The notes under the pieces: model-generated
What the model was told of the DNA's origin: nothing
What the model saw: the letters and a program-made list of their open reading frames with translations, nothing else
The model's database searches: none
NCBI RefSeq assembly: GCF_019075875.1
Contig: NZ_JAHOOZ010000001.1
Coordinates: 4,712,001 to 4,776,000 of the forward strand
From: Novosphingobium sp. G106
Lineage (GTDB): Bacteria; Pseudomonadota; Alphaproteobacteria; Sphingomonadales; Sphingomonadaceae
DNA length: 64,000 nt
Direction: 5' to 3'
Position numbers and translations under genes: made by a program
Shown here: piece after piece, positions 1 through 9,580 of the stretch
Numbering within the stretch: position 1 is the first letter of the stretch
How the letters are laid out: each line of letters starts with the position of its first letter

Positions 1-47
1 GCGGTTCCGGCGAGCGCAAAAGCCAGAATGGTGCGAGCAAGGGCCAT
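1..47 (-). CDS. N-terminus of an exported protein (partial, cut by window edge)
   Basis: Only the first 15 or so codons are present. Read on the minus strand from an ATG at 47, they give MALARTILAFALAGTA, a positively charged start followed by a hydrophobic stretch typical of a signal peptide. A purine-rich GGGAG lies just upstream. The gene is divergent from the LysR gene, a layout in which the LysR protein often controls its neighbour. The mature protein lies outside the window, so nothing can be said about its function. Confidence 0.5.
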   Translation of the reverse strand, partial: MALARTILAFALAGT

Positions 48-179
48 GGGATCTCCCGGTCAGTTTTCTGCGGGGATGATGCATCCGGCGATAGGATCGC
101 CTGCGCCCTCGGCTGCCTGCTCCGCAGCGAAAGGTTCACTCCCTCGTAAAATCTGGCAGAGGCCCCTCAGTGTGTCTAA

Positions 180-193
180 TGCATACAGATGCA
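180..193. promoter_or_regulatory. candidate LysR-type operator
   Basis: TGCAT-ACAG-ATGCA is a perfect 5-bp inverted repeat with a 4-bp spacer, close to the T-N11-A form bound by LysR proteins. It sits 22 bp before the LysR start codon in the divergent intergenic region. Confidence 0.4.
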
Positions 194-214
194 GATTTTG
201 ATACCTAAATCGAA

Positions 215-1108
215 ATGATCGACCTGCGCAGCCTAAGCTACGTCGTTACCCTGGCTCGCCGGCTCAGTTTCGCGCGGGCGGCGGAGGACCTCGGAATTTC
301 GCAGCCGGCACTGACACGTGCAGTACAGGCGGTCGAAAAGCGCTTCGACGTTCGCCTGTTTGATCGCGATCGCTCCGGGGTCAGAGTGACGGCGCAAGGC
401 CAGGCCATGCTGGACGCGGCGGCTGTCCTACTGGCCAATGCCAACGACCTGGAACGGCAGTGGGACCGGACAGCGAAAGGCCAGTCGGGGGACGTCTACT
501 TCGGAATGGCGCCGATGCCGGCACGCGCCCTGCTTTCCGCGACGGTGCTGGAACGCCTGAAGGCGGCGCCGGGCGTCAGGAACATTGCCGTCGTGCGCAA
601 TGTCGATGCCCTCTGGCCCTTGCTGGTTGCGGGCGAGATCGAATTCTTCGTCGCGGCGGAAGGCCAGGTGCCAGAAGCCGTGCCGGTGCGTGCCGAAGTG
701 GTTGGCACCTTTCCCAACAGCTTGATTGTGCGGCGCGGCCATCCCCTGCTCACCGGTACGGGCACCGATGCTAGATTTCCGATCCTGACCTCAAGCCGAA
801 GCGGCATGTCCCACGCTGCCGGCCTGGAGGATACCGCCGACGGGGCTCCACACGTCATCGAGGACTTCGGCGCGCTGGTTCAGCTTACCGCATCCAGTGA
901 TGCCATCTGGCGGACATCGTCCTACGCCGTCGCTGAGGAAATCACTCGCGGGTTGCTGTGCGAACTGCCGCGATCGAGGGGAAACGCCGCGAAAAACATC
1001 CGCATGATGATGTACCGCCTGGAACGCCGGTCTCAATCGGTAGGCGCGAAGTCGCTGGCGCAAATCATGCGGCGACTGACAAGGCAGCTTAGCGGTCAGA
1101 AATGGTAG
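215..1108 (+). CDS. LysR-family transcriptional regulator
   Basis: A 297-residue protein of normal LysR length. The N-terminal winged helix-turn-helix is at about residues 3-60 (LRSLSYVVTLARRLSFARAA, then ISQPALTRAVQAVEKRFDVR), followed by the linker helix and a substrate-binding domain at about 85-290 (YFGMAPMPARALLS). The co-inducer is not predictable. It is divergent from an exported protein, its likely target, with a small palindrome in the shared upstream region. The start is the first ATG of the frame and fits the usual LysR N-terminus. Confidence 0.9.
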   Translation: MIDLRSLSYVVTLARRLSFARAAEDLGISQPALTRAVQAVEKRFDVRLFDRDRSGVRVTAQGQAMLDAAAVLLANANDLERQWDRTAKGQSGDVYFGMAPMPARALLSATVLERLKAAPGVRNIAVVRNVDALWPLLVAGEIEFFVAAEGQVPEAVPVRAEVVGTFPNSLIVRRGHPLLTGTGTDARFPILTSSRSGMSHAAGLEDTADGAPHVIEDFGALVQLTASSDAIWRTSSYAVAEEITRGLLCELPRSRGNAAKNIRMMMYRLERRSQSVGAKSLAQIMRRLTRQLSGQKW

Positions 1109-1296
1109 CGGCCTTGCAATGGCTTGAACTTTCTCACCCACGGACGTGAACGCACGTCCGGTTTCAAGGACATCGAAAAGCGATCTGAACGGCAGGAATG
1201 TCGGCGGTTTCGGGCTTTAGTGCCCCCGCTATCGAGCCATTGGCGTCCGGCTGCTTTCCGGACAATGTGCTCCATTGGCGCATTGTTTCGAGGACG

Positions 1297-1980
1297 TTAT
1301 TGCCAACCGGGAAAAATCCTCAAAAGCGCTCCGGTCATGCCATCAACTGCGAGCGCAACAACGACAAGTCCGAAGAGTTTTTCGGTCACGATCAGTGCTT
1401 CGGGACTGACAACGCGCACGATTGTCGTCGCCAGAAAATTTAGCCCAATGATCACGAAAGCATTGGCGATTATCGCGACGACCGCGCCAATATAAACCGG
1501 CTCCGGGCCACTGCCCCAAGCGATAACAACAGACAATACGCCTGGTCCCGCATAGATTGGAAAACCCAGCGGAGTAATGCCGACGCTACGAGGGGATGGC
1601 GCCGCTATGTTTCTCTGTATGTCGATCCGCGTGTTTGAGGCAGAATGAAAATGCTGGTCTGGCAAATTATCCCCCGTCAGGCTCACCACCGTTGGCGCAT
1701 TGATCATTTTCCAGCCAATAACCGCGACGACAGCCATGCCGGCTAACCGCAATCCGCTGCTACTCACCCCGAAAAAGATTAGCGCGGCGTTACCTGCGAA
1801 TAGCGCCACGAATGCGGCAATCATGTAGGTCGCGGTCGCGATCAGGGCAGTTTTGCGGCGGTCCCGGCCAGTCTGACCGTTCGTGGCGCTGACAAACAAT
1901 GGGATGGCGGCAATCGGCGCAGTGATGCCGAACAGCCCAATAAACATCGTCAGAAACACGCTATCGGTCAAACCGCTCAC
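1297..1980 (-). CDS. MarC-family integral membrane protein
   Basis: A 227-residue protein with about six hydrophobic segments and the family's opening pattern (FLTMFIGLFGITAPIAAIPLF), later GITPLGFPIYAGPGVLSVVI, the MarC signature PxxxGPG-like loop. MarC proteins are inner-membrane proteins of unknown transport role; the old link to multiple antibiotic resistance is not supported. Translation appears to begin at GTG 1980, with no strong ribosome-binding site. It converges with the LysR gene. A second, more typical MarC paralogue lies at 60900-61538 in this window. Confidence 0.85.
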   Translation of the reverse strand: MSGLTDSVFLTMFIGLFGITAPIAAIPLFVSATNGQTGRDRRKTALIATATYMIAAFVALFAGNAALIFFGVSSSGLRLAGMAVVAVIGWKMINAPTVVSLTGDNLPDQHFHSASNTRIDIQRNIAAPSPRSVGITPLGFPIYAGPGVLSVVIAWGSGPEPVYIGAVVAIIANAFVIIGLNFLATTIVRVVSPEALIVTEKLFGLVVVALAVDGMTGALLRIFPGWQ

Positions 1981-2295
1981 TTGGCGTCCGCCACAATCAC
2001 AGTCGGCTCACGGCCGGTAGCGCTGCTGGAACGGAAATCACGCGCAAGATCCTTACCATGGAATACTTTTACGATGATCGTGCTGAAATATGATATTTTT
2101 ACGAATATGGTCATTTAATTTTATTATATATATTTTATAATGATGGCCAATATATTTTCAATTTTATCAAGATAATAGAAAGCCATACCGGTTGAAAATC
2201 TAATTATGTTTGTCATTGCCCGGAATTTACAGGAAACATTATTGGACGTTGCGGGTTTCTCGGCCGAAGGCATTTGTCTTCCAAAGGAAAATCCC
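1981..2295. other. AT-rich intergenic region
   Basis: No gene seen. Positions about 2060-2200 are strikingly AT-rich (runs such as TTTTATTATATATATTTTAT) in an otherwise GC-rich window. The string TTTTACGA occurs twice (near 2067 and 2098). It separates MarC from the exported alanine-rich protein and probably holds promoters. Confidence 0.6.
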
Positions 2296-2949
2296 ATGCT
2301 TCGCAGAACCCTCTTCGCACCGCTTCTAGCGGCAAGCGCGATGGCGCTTGCCCTCGCCACGCCCGCACATGCCGGCAAGGCTGACCGCGCTCGCGAGGCC
2401 ATCGCTGCCGCCGATGCCAAGATCCACACGGCCGAAACAATGGGCGCGGGATCGGAAATGACGCATCAGACGGCAGAGGCAAGAGCCGCCTTGGCTATAG
2501 CTAAGGAAAAGCTGGCGGCCGGACAAAAGTCGACTTCTATCGCCGAAGCCATCCGCGCATCCACACTCGCGGACGCCGCGATCGGCGAGATGCAGGGCCG
2601 TCAGGAACGGACGATTGCCGCCGAACGGCAGGCGCGAACCGATGGCGTTGCCGCAGCGCAGCAGCAAACGGCCGTGGCACAGCAGCAGAGCGTAGATGCC
2701 AACGCCCGTGCGAATGTCGCCCAGCAATCCGCCGCAATATCTGCGAGCGAAGCGGTCGTAGCACGCAATGCGGCGGCAGCGGCGCAAGCGCCAGTCGGAC
2801 ACATGGAAACTACCACTACGACGGTGCAGCCCGCCCGAGGCAGCACTCACGCCACGACGCGAACCTCTGTGACAACAAGTACGATCAAACCCGCCCCGCC
2901 TGCGGCCGCGGTGACGACCACGACGACGGTTACCCCGCCGACGCGATAA
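2296..2949 (+). CDS. exported alanine-rich coiled-coil protein
   Basis: A 217-residue protein. The ATG at 2296 is preferred because AAGGAAA precedes it and it begins a clear signal peptide (MLRRTLFAPLLAASAMALAL, cleavage after AHA). The mature part is Ala/Gln-rich with heptad-like helices at about residues 30-160, rich in AREAIAAADAKIHTAE-type repeats. The tail is Thr-rich (TTTTTVQPARGS, then TTTTTVTPPTR). The helical part resembles the DUF4398-type periplasmic proteins found near envelope stress genes, but this is only a resemblance. Function is unknown. Confidence 0.7.
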   Translation: MLRRTLFAPLLAASAMALALATPAHAGKADRAREAIAAADAKIHTAETMGAGSEMTHQTAEARAALAIAKEKLAAGQKSTSIAEAIRASTLADAAIGEMQGRQERTIAAERQARTDGVAAAQQQTAVAQQQSVDANARANVAQQSAAISASEAVVARNAAAAAQAPVGHMETTTTTVQPARGSTHATTRTSVTTSTIKPAPPAAAVTTTTTVTPPTR

Positions 2950-3108
2950 GACGCGGTCGATCATAACGTAGGCCAAGCCTTGGCCCGGCTATCCACGCAG
3001 GAGGCCGGGCCAGTCTCCCTCGAATGGGGGATGCTGGGACAGTCCTGCGTCAGACTTGTCGCCGACGCGAAACTGAGCGCGTCCACCCAGAATTTGAGGA
3101 GCAAGGCC

Positions 3109-3240
3109 ATGGGCCAGGATATAATGATCGCATTCCTACTCGTGTTCGCCGCAGGATTTAGCACGCTGGCGGCCTACGCCCTTCGAAGCACCATGCGCGA
3201 TCGATCCAAGCGGAACGCTGCCGCTGCGGCTGTCCGATAA
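3109..3240 (+). CDS. small single-span membrane protein
   Basis: A 43-residue protein from ATG 3109, preceded by GAGGA at 3096-3100. It has a short N-terminus, one hydrophobic span (IMIAFLLVFAAGFSTLAAYA) and a basic tail (RSTMRDRSKR), giving an N-out/C-in prediction. A longer frame starting at 2980 is open but lacks a comparable ribosome site. Another such mini-protein is at 31715-31807. Function is unknown. Confidence 0.55.
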   Translation: MGQDIMIAFLLVFAAGFSTLAAYALRSTMRDRSKRNAAAAAVR

Positions 3241-3523
3241 TCAGAGTCTGCATCGGAGGGCGTGCCGACGCGGAATGCCAAGGGGCTCATCTTTCCTCCG
3301 ACCAGCATAGCGACTGCATCTGGCCTAAGGTCGCGCCGATCATCCGCTTCATTCGCGATGCTAAGTCGGTGCTTGTTATGTGACGATAAGCTGCGGGCCG
3401 AAGCGGACTGCGCCCTGACCCATCTGTGCTCGCGATGAACTCTCTCACCGCGCCTCTTCCTTTCTCGCACAACCGAAGACTTCGACCATTGCCGATCGCC
3501 GCAACCGATCGCTGGAGAAACGT

Positions 3524-5887
3524 ATGACCGACACATTGTCGCCCGATATGCTTGCTCGCATGGATGCGTACTGGCGCGCCGCAAACTATTTATCGGTCGG
3601 CCAGATTTACTTGCGGGATAACCCGCTGCTGGAGGAGCCGCTTCGGCTTGAACACATCAAGCCGCGTCTCCTCGGCCATTGGGGCACAACAACAGGTCTA
3701 AATTTTCTCTACGTCCACCTCAACCGCCTGATCGCGCAGAACGATCTCAACATGATCTATGTTATCGGGCCCGGACACGGTGGACCGGGGCTGGTGGCGC
3801 ATACATATCTGGAAGGGTCGTACACCGAGCTATTTCCCGCGATTGAACGCGATCGCAGCGGAATGCGGCGCCTGTTTCGCCAATTTTCCTGGCCAGGTGG
3901 CGTACCTAGCCATGTGGCCCCAGAGACGCCGGGCTCCATTCACGAGGGCGGCGAGCTTGGGTATTCACTTGTCCATGCATATGGAGCAGCGCTCGACAAT
4001 CCCGACCTGATCGTCGCTTGCGTCGTTGGTGACGGTGAGGCGGAGACTGGGCCGCTTGCCGCAAGCTGGCATTCGAACAAATTCGTGAATCCTGCGCGTG
4101 ACGGCGCGGTGCTACCTATCCTGCATTTGAATGGCTTCAAGATCGCCAACCCAACGATCTTGGCGCGGATCAGCCGCGATGAGCTGACAGATCTACTGCG
4201 CGGATATGGCCACGAACCCTTCTTCGTAGAAGGGGATGATCCGGCCCAGGTCCACCGGCAACTTGCCGCAACGCTAGACACCGCATTGGAACGCATACAG
4301 GTCATCCAAGCCAAAGCACGTGCGAGCGATGCGCCGGTAGGCGGAGACGCGCGCCCACGTTGGCCAATGATCGTATTTCGCACTCCCAAAGGTTGGACCG
4401 GTCCCAAGGAGGTGGATGGCAAACGGGTCGAAGGGACCTGGCGAGCGCATCAGGTGCCGATCGCCAATTTCGATAAGCCCGGACACCTTGCCCAACTCGA
4501 AGCCTGGATGCGCAGCTACCGGCCAGAGGAATTGTTCGACGCCAATGGTAAGCTGATTGAGGAACTGGCCGCGCTTGCACCCACAGGCCGTCGGCGTATG
4601 GGATCTAATCCCCATGCCAATGGCGGCCTTCTGCTCGAGCCACTAGGTCTTCCCCATTTTCGCGATCATGCGATCACTGTCACTTCGCCCGGCAGTGTCC
4701 GCGGTGAAGCCACTCGTATACTTGGCCGCTACATCCGTGACGTCATGCGCCTGAGCCTTCCCGCCGCCAATTTCCGTCTATTCGGGCCCGATGAGACGGC
4801 GTCAAACCGGCTCGAGGCATCCTACGAGGTGACCGGCAAGGCGTGGATGGCCGAGATCGAAGACGTCGATGAAAATCTCAGTCCATCCGGCCGGGTAATG
4901 GAAGTGCTGAGCGAGCACCTCTGCCAAGGTTGGTTGGAGGGCTACCTGCTGACCGGCCGTCACGGCTTCTTCTCATGCTACGAAGCCTTCATTCACATCG
5001 TAGATCCGATGGTCAACCAGCATGCCAAATGGCTCAAGGTGAGCGCCAAAATCCCTTGGCGCAGGCCGATTGCCTCGCTCAACTACCTGCTGACCTCGCA
5101 TGTCTGGCGCCAGGACCACAACGGTCTGTCGCACCAGGATCCAGGCTTCATCGATCATATCGCAAACAAGAAAGCAGACGTCGCGCGCATTTACCTACCG
5201 CCGGACGCCAATTGCCTGTTGTCGGTTGCAGATCACTGCCTGCGCAGCCGGGGCTACATCAACCTCATTGTCGCTGGCAAAGAGCCTGAATGGCAATGGC
5301 TGACGATGGATGAGGCAATCGTCCATTGCACGGTCGGAGCCGGCATTTGGGGGTGGGCGAGCGACGACGGCGAACCTGACGTCGTAATGGCCTGTGCGGG
5401 CGACGTGCCAACGCTAGAGGCGCTAGCCGCAACAACATTGCTGCGAGCCTATGTGCCGGATATCCGCATCCGTCTTGTCAATGTAGTCGATCTTATGGTG
5501 CTCCAGCCCCAATCCGAGCATCCGCACGGCCTGTCCGATGAGGATTTCGAGGAGCTCTTCACCGCCGAGAAACCGGTGATCTTCGCGTTTCACGGCTATC
5601 CGGCGATGATACACAAGCTCACCTATCGGCGCCCAAATCACGGCAACATCCACGTCCGGGGCTACAAGGAGGAAGGCACAACCACGACACCGTTCGACAT
5701 GGTGGTGCTCAACAATCTCGACCGGTACCAGCTTACGCTTGACGCCATATCGCGCATTCCGCGCCTGCACGACCGCGTGCCAGCGGAAACGCAGCGCTAC
5801 TGGGCAACTATGGAACGGCATAAGCTCCATGTCGCGGAGCACGGCGAGGACATGCCGGAGATCCGTGACTGGCGCTGGGCACGATGA
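3524..5887 (+). CDS. xfp: xylulose-5-phosphate/fructose-6-phosphate phosphoketolase
   Basis: A 787-residue, full-length thiamine-diphosphate enzyme that splits xylulose 5-phosphate (and often fructose 6-phosphate) with phosphate into acetyl phosphate and glyceraldehyde 3-phosphate (or erythrose 4-phosphate). Family signatures are visible: [14 protein letters not shown] at about residue 141, the TPP motif [10 protein letters not shown] at about 169, and [13 protein letters not shown] at about 529. The stop overlaps the acetate kinase start by 4 bp (ATGA), so the two are co-translated and acetyl phosphate can go straight to ATP and acetate. The ATG follows GGAGAAACGT, an acceptable ribosome site. 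Confidence 0.97.
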   Translation: MTDTLSPDMLARMDAYWRAANYLSVGQIYLRDNPLLEEPLRLEHIKPRLLGHWGTTTGLNFLYVHLNRLIAQNDLNMIYVIGPGHGGPGLVAHTYLEGSYTELFPAIERDRSGMRRLFRQFSWPGGVPSHVAPETPGSIHEGGELGYSLVHAYGAALDNPDLIVACVVGDGEAETGPLAASWHSNKFVNPARDGAVLPILHLNGFKIANPTILARISRDELTDLLRGYGHEPFFVEGDDPAQVHRQLAATLDTALERIQVIQAKARASDAPVGGDARPRWPMIVFRTPKGWTGPKEVDGKRVEGTWRAHQVPIANFDKPGHLAQLEAWMRSYRPEELFDANGKLIEELAALAPTGRRRMGSNPHANGGLLLEPLGLPHFRDHAITVTSPGSVRGEATRILGRYIRDVMRLSLPAANFRLFGPDETASNRLEASYEVTGKAWMAEIEDVDENLSPSGRVMEVLSEHLCQGWLEGYLLTGRHGFFSCYEAFIHIVDPMVNQHAKWLKVSAKIPWRRPIASLNYLLTSHVWRQDHNGLSHQDPGFIDHIANKKADVARIYLPPDANCLLSVADHCLRSRGYINLIVAGKEPEWQWLTMDEAIVHCTVGAGIWGWASDDGEPDVVMACAGDVPTLEALAATTLLRAYVPDIRIRLVNVVDLMVLQPQSEHPHGLSDEDFEELFTAEKPVIFAFHGYPAMIHKLTYRRPNHGNIHVRGYKEEGTTTTPFDMVVLNNLDRYQLTLDAISRIPRLHDRVPAETQRYWATMERHKLHVAEHGEDMPEIRDWRWAR

Positions 5888-7017
5888 TCGTACTCACGCT
5901 GAACGGCGGGTCTTCGTCGCTAAAGTTCGGCCTTTATCGTGTCAGCGGATCGCGGCTTGACCCGATAATGATCGGCGAGGCCGACAAAGACGGCGTGCGC
6001 ACAAGGAATAAGAGAGGTGAGCCGATGCGGGCAATGTACGTTGATGGAACACCCGAGACCTCGATTCCGGCAATCGCCGGGCTAATTTCTGACGAGGCTT
6101 TGCCGGCGCCCCAAGCGATCGGCCACCGGATTGTTCATGGCGGACCCAACTTGCGCTCGCATTGCCGCATTGATGACGCGGTGCTTCGTGAGCTGGAACA
6201 GATCCGTTCGCTATCACCGCTTCACGCGCCCGCAGCGCTCACGATCATCGCACTCGCACAAGCGGAGTGGCCGAACGTCCCGAACGTCGCCTGCTTCGAT
6301 ACGGTGTTCCACGCGGCGATGCCCGAAGTGGCCTGCACGTTGCCGATTCCGCGTGCGTGGAAGGAGCAGGGAATTAGGCGATACGGCTTTCACGGGCTGT
6401 CGTGCGAATCTATCGTGCGCCAACTCGGACCAAATCTGCGCCCCCGAACAATAATTGCCCATCTCGGAAGCGGCGCAAGCGTGACTGCCGTTCTGGAAGG
6501 TCTTTCGATTGACACCAGCATGGGACTCACCCCTTCGGGCGGGATTATCATGGGCACGCGAACGGGCGATATCGATCCTGGGACGCTGATCTATCTTGCG
6601 CGTGAAAAAGGCTACGATCTTGCCGCTCTGGAGCAGCATATTGAGAATCGCTCTGGCCTGCTTGGGATATCGGCTCTGAGCAGTGATATGCGCGTGCTCG
6701 AAGGCGCAAAAGGCAACGCTTCGGCGCAGCTTGCGGTCGAGATGTTTTGCCTTTCCGCCGCGAAGCAGGTTGCAGCAATGAGTGTCGCCCTGGGCGGAAT
6801 AGACGACATCATTTTTACCGGGGGCATAGGAGAGAACGATTTCGCTGTGCGTGCGGCGATTTGCGGCCACCTATCCTGGGCCGGCGTCCACATCGATGTC
6901 GCGGCCAACCAAGGATCGAGACAACGTTTAGATGATGAAGAATCACCCGTGCGCGTGCATCGCTTTTCTTCCAAAGAGAATGAGGAGATCGCGCGGCACG
7001 TCGGCGAATTAGCCTGA
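5884..7017 (+). CDS. ackA: acetate kinase
   Basis: A 377-residue ASKHA-fold kinase that converts acetyl phosphate plus ADP to acetate plus ATP in the cytoplasm. It has the N-terminal [23 protein letters not shown] at about residue 80, AHLGSGAS near 195, [20 protein letters not shown] near 210, and FTGGIGEN near 315. The loop TPSGG differs slightly from the more usual TPLEG. It is translationally coupled to the phosphoketolase. No phosphotransacetylase is present, so acetyl phosphate here is used for ATP rather than acetyl-CoA, at least locally. Confidence 0.96.
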   Translation: MIVLTLNGGSSSLKFGLYRVSGSRLDPIMIGEADKDGVRTRNKRGEPMRAMYVDGTPETSIPAIAGLISDEALPAPQAIGHRIVHGGPNLRSHCRIDDAVLRELEQIRSLSPLHAPAALTIIALAQAEWPNVPNVACFDTVFHAAMPEVACTLPIPRAWKEQGIRRYGFHGLSCESIVRQLGPNLRPRTIIAHLGSGASVTAVLEGLSIDTSMGLTPSGGIIMGTRTGDIDPGTLIYLAREKGYDLAALEQHIENRSGLLGISALSSDMRVLEGAKGNASAQLAVEMFCLSAAKQVAAMSVALGGIDDIIFTGGIGENDFAVRAAICGHLSWAGVHIDVAANQGSRQRLDDEESPVRVHRFSSKENEEIARHVGELA

Positions 7018-7181
7018 CGAGCGAACTGATATCACATTGAAAGAATGGCTAAGCGAGGAAAGTGACCGCCTTCAGTACCCTGATGCAAGGAAACCCGAAA
7101 TCTCAGCAATCTGGTACATCGCTCTCCGCTTCCATTTAGGCGTATGACAGGTGCGACTCCGACAGTATGTAAGCATATCCA

Positions 7182-7577
7182 TCATTTGAGCGTCGGCTCA
7201 GCGGATCGCCGAGCAAGCATGCCCGCCAGCACGGACTGAACGTACTCGGCCTGGAACGGCTTGGTGATGGAGAGCGCAGCTTGAAGTTGGGGATGGGACT
7301 CATCGGCGCCAATGCCCGTGGTGATGGCATAAGGTATATTTCGGCTATGAAGTTCATGGGCAATCTCATCACAATAGATGCCGGCGACAATCATGTCGAG
7401 GATCGCAGCATCGATTTTCCTGGTGCGGAGCAGTGACAACGCGCCGCTGATATCGGTCGCCGGCCCAACAATCGTACCATCCGCTGCGCTGACGGCGGCC
7501 TCTAGAAGTGCTGAGATCGCCGGTTCATCTTCTACGATTAATATCTTCGCGCCGATGAGTGATCCACATGGCTTCAT
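7182..7577 (-). CDS. single-domain response regulator
   Basis: A 131-residue protein made of a receiver domain alone. ILIVEDEPAI supplies the acidic pair, AAILDMIVAG the phospho-acceptor Asp (about residue 58), the switch Thr lies in YAITTG, and ITKPF holds the conserved Lys. With no output domain it must act by protein contact or as a phosphate sink. Such receivers commonly feed the PhyR-NepR-EcfG system in sphingomonads. A sensor kinase lies upstream on the same strand at 8225-9256. Confidence 0.9.
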   Translation of the reverse strand: MKPCGSLIGAKILIVEDEPAISALLEAAVSAADGTIVGPATDISGALSLLRTRKIDAAILDMIVAGIYCDEIAHELHSRNIPYAITTGIGADESHPQLQAALSITKPFQAEYVQSVLAGMLARRSAEPTLK

Positions 7578-8060
7578 TTAAATCTGTCCCCGAAATATGC
7601 TCGGCCAATTCGGCAGTCACCCCCCAAAAACAATTTGAATAACTGCCGCCACCACCACTCGGGGGAGGGATCGCAACGAGAGGTCACGCTAGCGGTGACG
7701 GCAATCCCATCTCAAGCGCGCAGGAGAGCGAAAGGTTGCTCAGCTGATTGTACCTCGATCAGTCATTGATCGCTCCGCATAGAATTAGAGCGGTCAAGCT
7801 GAACCGCAGACCTGCCCGGGCTTTCAGGAGATAAATGGACTGCGGCTTTCGCGAAGAAATAATCGCCGGCGGGCGGTCTGTTTTTCGGCGGATTTTCACC
7901 TCTTTAATCGCGCTCTCATCCCGAGCTCGGTCATGGGTAACCGCACCGCTATGGATGCAATTGTCCGGGTGTTTCCCGCAACCTTGCCGGCTCAGCGACG
8001 TATGCATATTGGCTGCCGCCGCTTTATCGAGAGCCCCCGCTAGCGCCTAGCGGCGGCAGT
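7578..8060. other. intergenic, possibly decayed coding sequence
   Basis: No convincing gene. A minus-strand frame of 82 codons at 7759-8007 has no recognisable domain. Between it and the truncated receiver, the minus strand in another frame reads ALAGALDKAAAAN, resembling the second helix of a receiver domain, so this may be decayed remains of the receiver gene at 8061-8165. Confidence 0.35.
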
Positions 8061-8165
8061 TCACACGATGAACCCCGCTTCTTCGAGCCCCATCACGAGG
8101 ACGGCTTGAATGAGGACCTCATCCTCAACGTATAGCAGGACGGGCGCCGACTGATCGCTGGACAT
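8061..8165 (-). pseudogene. truncated response-regulator receiver
   Basis: The ATG at 8165 opens a 34-codon frame: SAPVLLYVEDEVLIQAVLV then MGLEEAGFIV and a TGA stop. This is the beta1-alpha1-beta2 start of a receiver domain, with the acidic pair present but the phospho-acceptor Asp and switch residues lost. It lies directly downstream of the sensor kinase. A consensus EcfG-type promoter (8219-8243) ends about 50 bp upstream, so the fragment is probably still transcribed. It is either a decayed gene or a micro-protein; sequencing error cannot be excluded. Confidence 0.65.
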
Positions 8166-8218
8166 GCGAGTTGCGTTCCGAGAAATAACGGCGCCTAAAA
8201 TGAAACGCGTTGTGCAAC

Positions 8219-8243
8219 AACGCTCTAAGCCAGCAATGGTTCC
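8219..8243 (-). promoter_or_regulatory. EcfG-type general stress promoter
   Basis: On the minus strand GGAAC (8243-8239), a 16-bp spacer and CGTT (8222-8219) match the alphaproteobacterial general stress consensus exactly. It lies across the end of the kinase gene and points at the truncated receiver. Confidence 0.6.
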
Positions 8244-9256
8244 GGCGCACCGTGGATGACGGATACGAGCGTCCCGGGATTGGCATTCTCCATCTTGACG
8301 CTTGCCTGGAGCTGCTTCGCAAGCGCCTCGACTATACCCGTGCCGAGGCCAAGCAAGGGCTTATCCGGCCTTCCGACGCCATCGTCGCTGACTGTCAAAG
8401 TCCATGCCAATCCATCGGATGAGTAATTGACGGCGATGTTCCCGCTCTTCACCTCCTCCGGGAACGCGTGTTTAAGCGAATTGATAATCAGCTCGGTTAC
8501 GATCAGACCAAGGCTTACGGACTCCTCGGCTTTGGCAACCGTGTCGGACACCGTTGCCACGATCCTGATGCGAGCAGGATCGGCAATCATGGACGCGCCG
8601 ATCGTGCGGCACAGGTCGGTGAAGTACGGTCGGAGGGCGACGTCGCCTGTCGCCGTCTCGGCGAGTTGCTTTTGCAGCATCGCGATCGAGAGAACGCGAT
8701 GATGAGCATCGTTCAGATGGATGCGGGCTTCGTCCGACTGGACCTTGCGCGCGCTTTGCATCAACACGCTGGCGATGATCTGAAGGCTGTTGGCGACGCG
8801 GTGCTGAAGCTCCTTTAAAAGGACCTGGTTATCTCGCACGAGAGCGTCCTTGTGCCGCTCGGCCGCGCGGACTGCAGTAACATCAGACACGGCCAGGACC
8901 AGGCAAACTTCGTCGGTCTCGCCATAGTCCAGTCGCTGTACGTTCAGAATCAGGTGCTGAACGTTGGCGCCCCGGACTAGCTCGAGTTCGTAGGCGTCGA
9001 TTGCTGCGTCGCCAGAGAGGGTCGCGTCCAGTAGTGAGCGCAGCCGGGTGAGATTCCACTCACCCCCGCCGAGGGCAAACAGCTCGGTTCCCATCACTGC
9101 ATCGGGATCGAGCCCAAACGCACGGCAAAATGTTGCACTCGCCGCACTCACCACAAATGCGGCATCAAGCAGAACCAGTGGGGTGCTGGAGCACAGCACA
9201 AGGGCTAATCCCAGGTTATTCGGACTCGCTGGTCTGTTGGGCGTAAAAAATTCCAT
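8225..9256 (-). CDS. PAS sensor histidine kinase, HisKA_2/HWE type
   Basis: A 343-residue, apparently soluble kinase. The PAS domain is at about residues 25-130 (LLDAAFVVSAASATFCRAFG). The dimerisation/phosphorylation helix with the His box is ELQHRVANSLQIIASVLMQ at about 151, and a C-terminal HATPase domain has the N-box ELIINSLKHAFPE and G-boxes VSDDGVGRP and LGTGIVEAL. No membrane span is seen. Such kinases usually signal to stand-alone receivers or PhyR in the general stress response. Receivers lie downstream on the same strand (truncated, and intact at 7182-7577), which are likely partners. Confidence 0.92.
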   Translation of the reverse strand: MEFFTPNRPASPNNLGLALVLCSSTPLVLLDAAFVVSAASATFCRAFGLDPDAVMGTELFALGGGEWNLTRLRSLLDATLSGDAAIDAYELELVRGANVQHLILNVQRLDYGETDEVCLVLAVSDVTAVRAAERHKDALVRDNQVLLKELQHRVANSLQIIASVLMQSARKVQSDEARIHLNDAHHRVLSIAMLQKQLAETATGDVALRPYFTDLCRTIGASMIADPARIRIVATVSDTVAKAEESVSLGLIVTELIINSLKHAFPEEVKSGNIAVNYSSDGLAWTLTVSDDGVGRPDKPLLGLGTGIVEALAKQLQASVKMENANPGTLVSVIHGAPEPLLA

Positions 9257-9521
9257 GGCCGAAGCCTTCGGGAACCAGAGGCTCGCGGTGCGAAAGCCAT
9301 ACCTGGTGATTTCATCGACGAAACCAGCGCGCTGGAGGTCGATGTCGAGCGTGGATTTTTATAACACACCTCACTTAAGGGGATGCATCAATTCGGGAGC
9401 CGCGCGTGTCCTGCGATCAGGTAAGCGGATGACCGGCCGCTTGGGAAGGTTAGGAGCCTTCTCCATAAGCCAACGGGGCGGGAAAAACCGAATTCGCCCC
9501 TCCCTTTCCGCCGAAAAATTT
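9257..9521. other. kinase upstream region
   Basis: No gene seen between the kinase and the terminator. A minus-strand promoter for the kinase is expected here; I see no clear -35/-10 or GGAAC box in the right orientation. Confidence 0.4.
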
Positions 9522-9560
9522 GAAGAGCCCGGAGGGACACGCCTCCGGGCTCTTCTTGTT
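9522..9560. terminator. bidirectional intrinsic terminator
   Basis: A perfect 14-bp stem (GAAGAGCCCGGAGG / CCTCCGGGCTCTTC) with a 6-nt loop. It is followed by TTGTT on the plus strand and AAATTTTT on the minus strand. It lies 20 bp after the RcnB-like gene and ends its transcription. Confidence 0.85.
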
Positions 9561-9580
9561 ACAGCCGGTTAGATCGATGA

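Noticed and set aside
7759..8007. Minus-strand frame of 82 codons
   Set aside because: No ribosome site, no recognisable domain and unusual composition; more likely decayed sequence after the truncated receiver.
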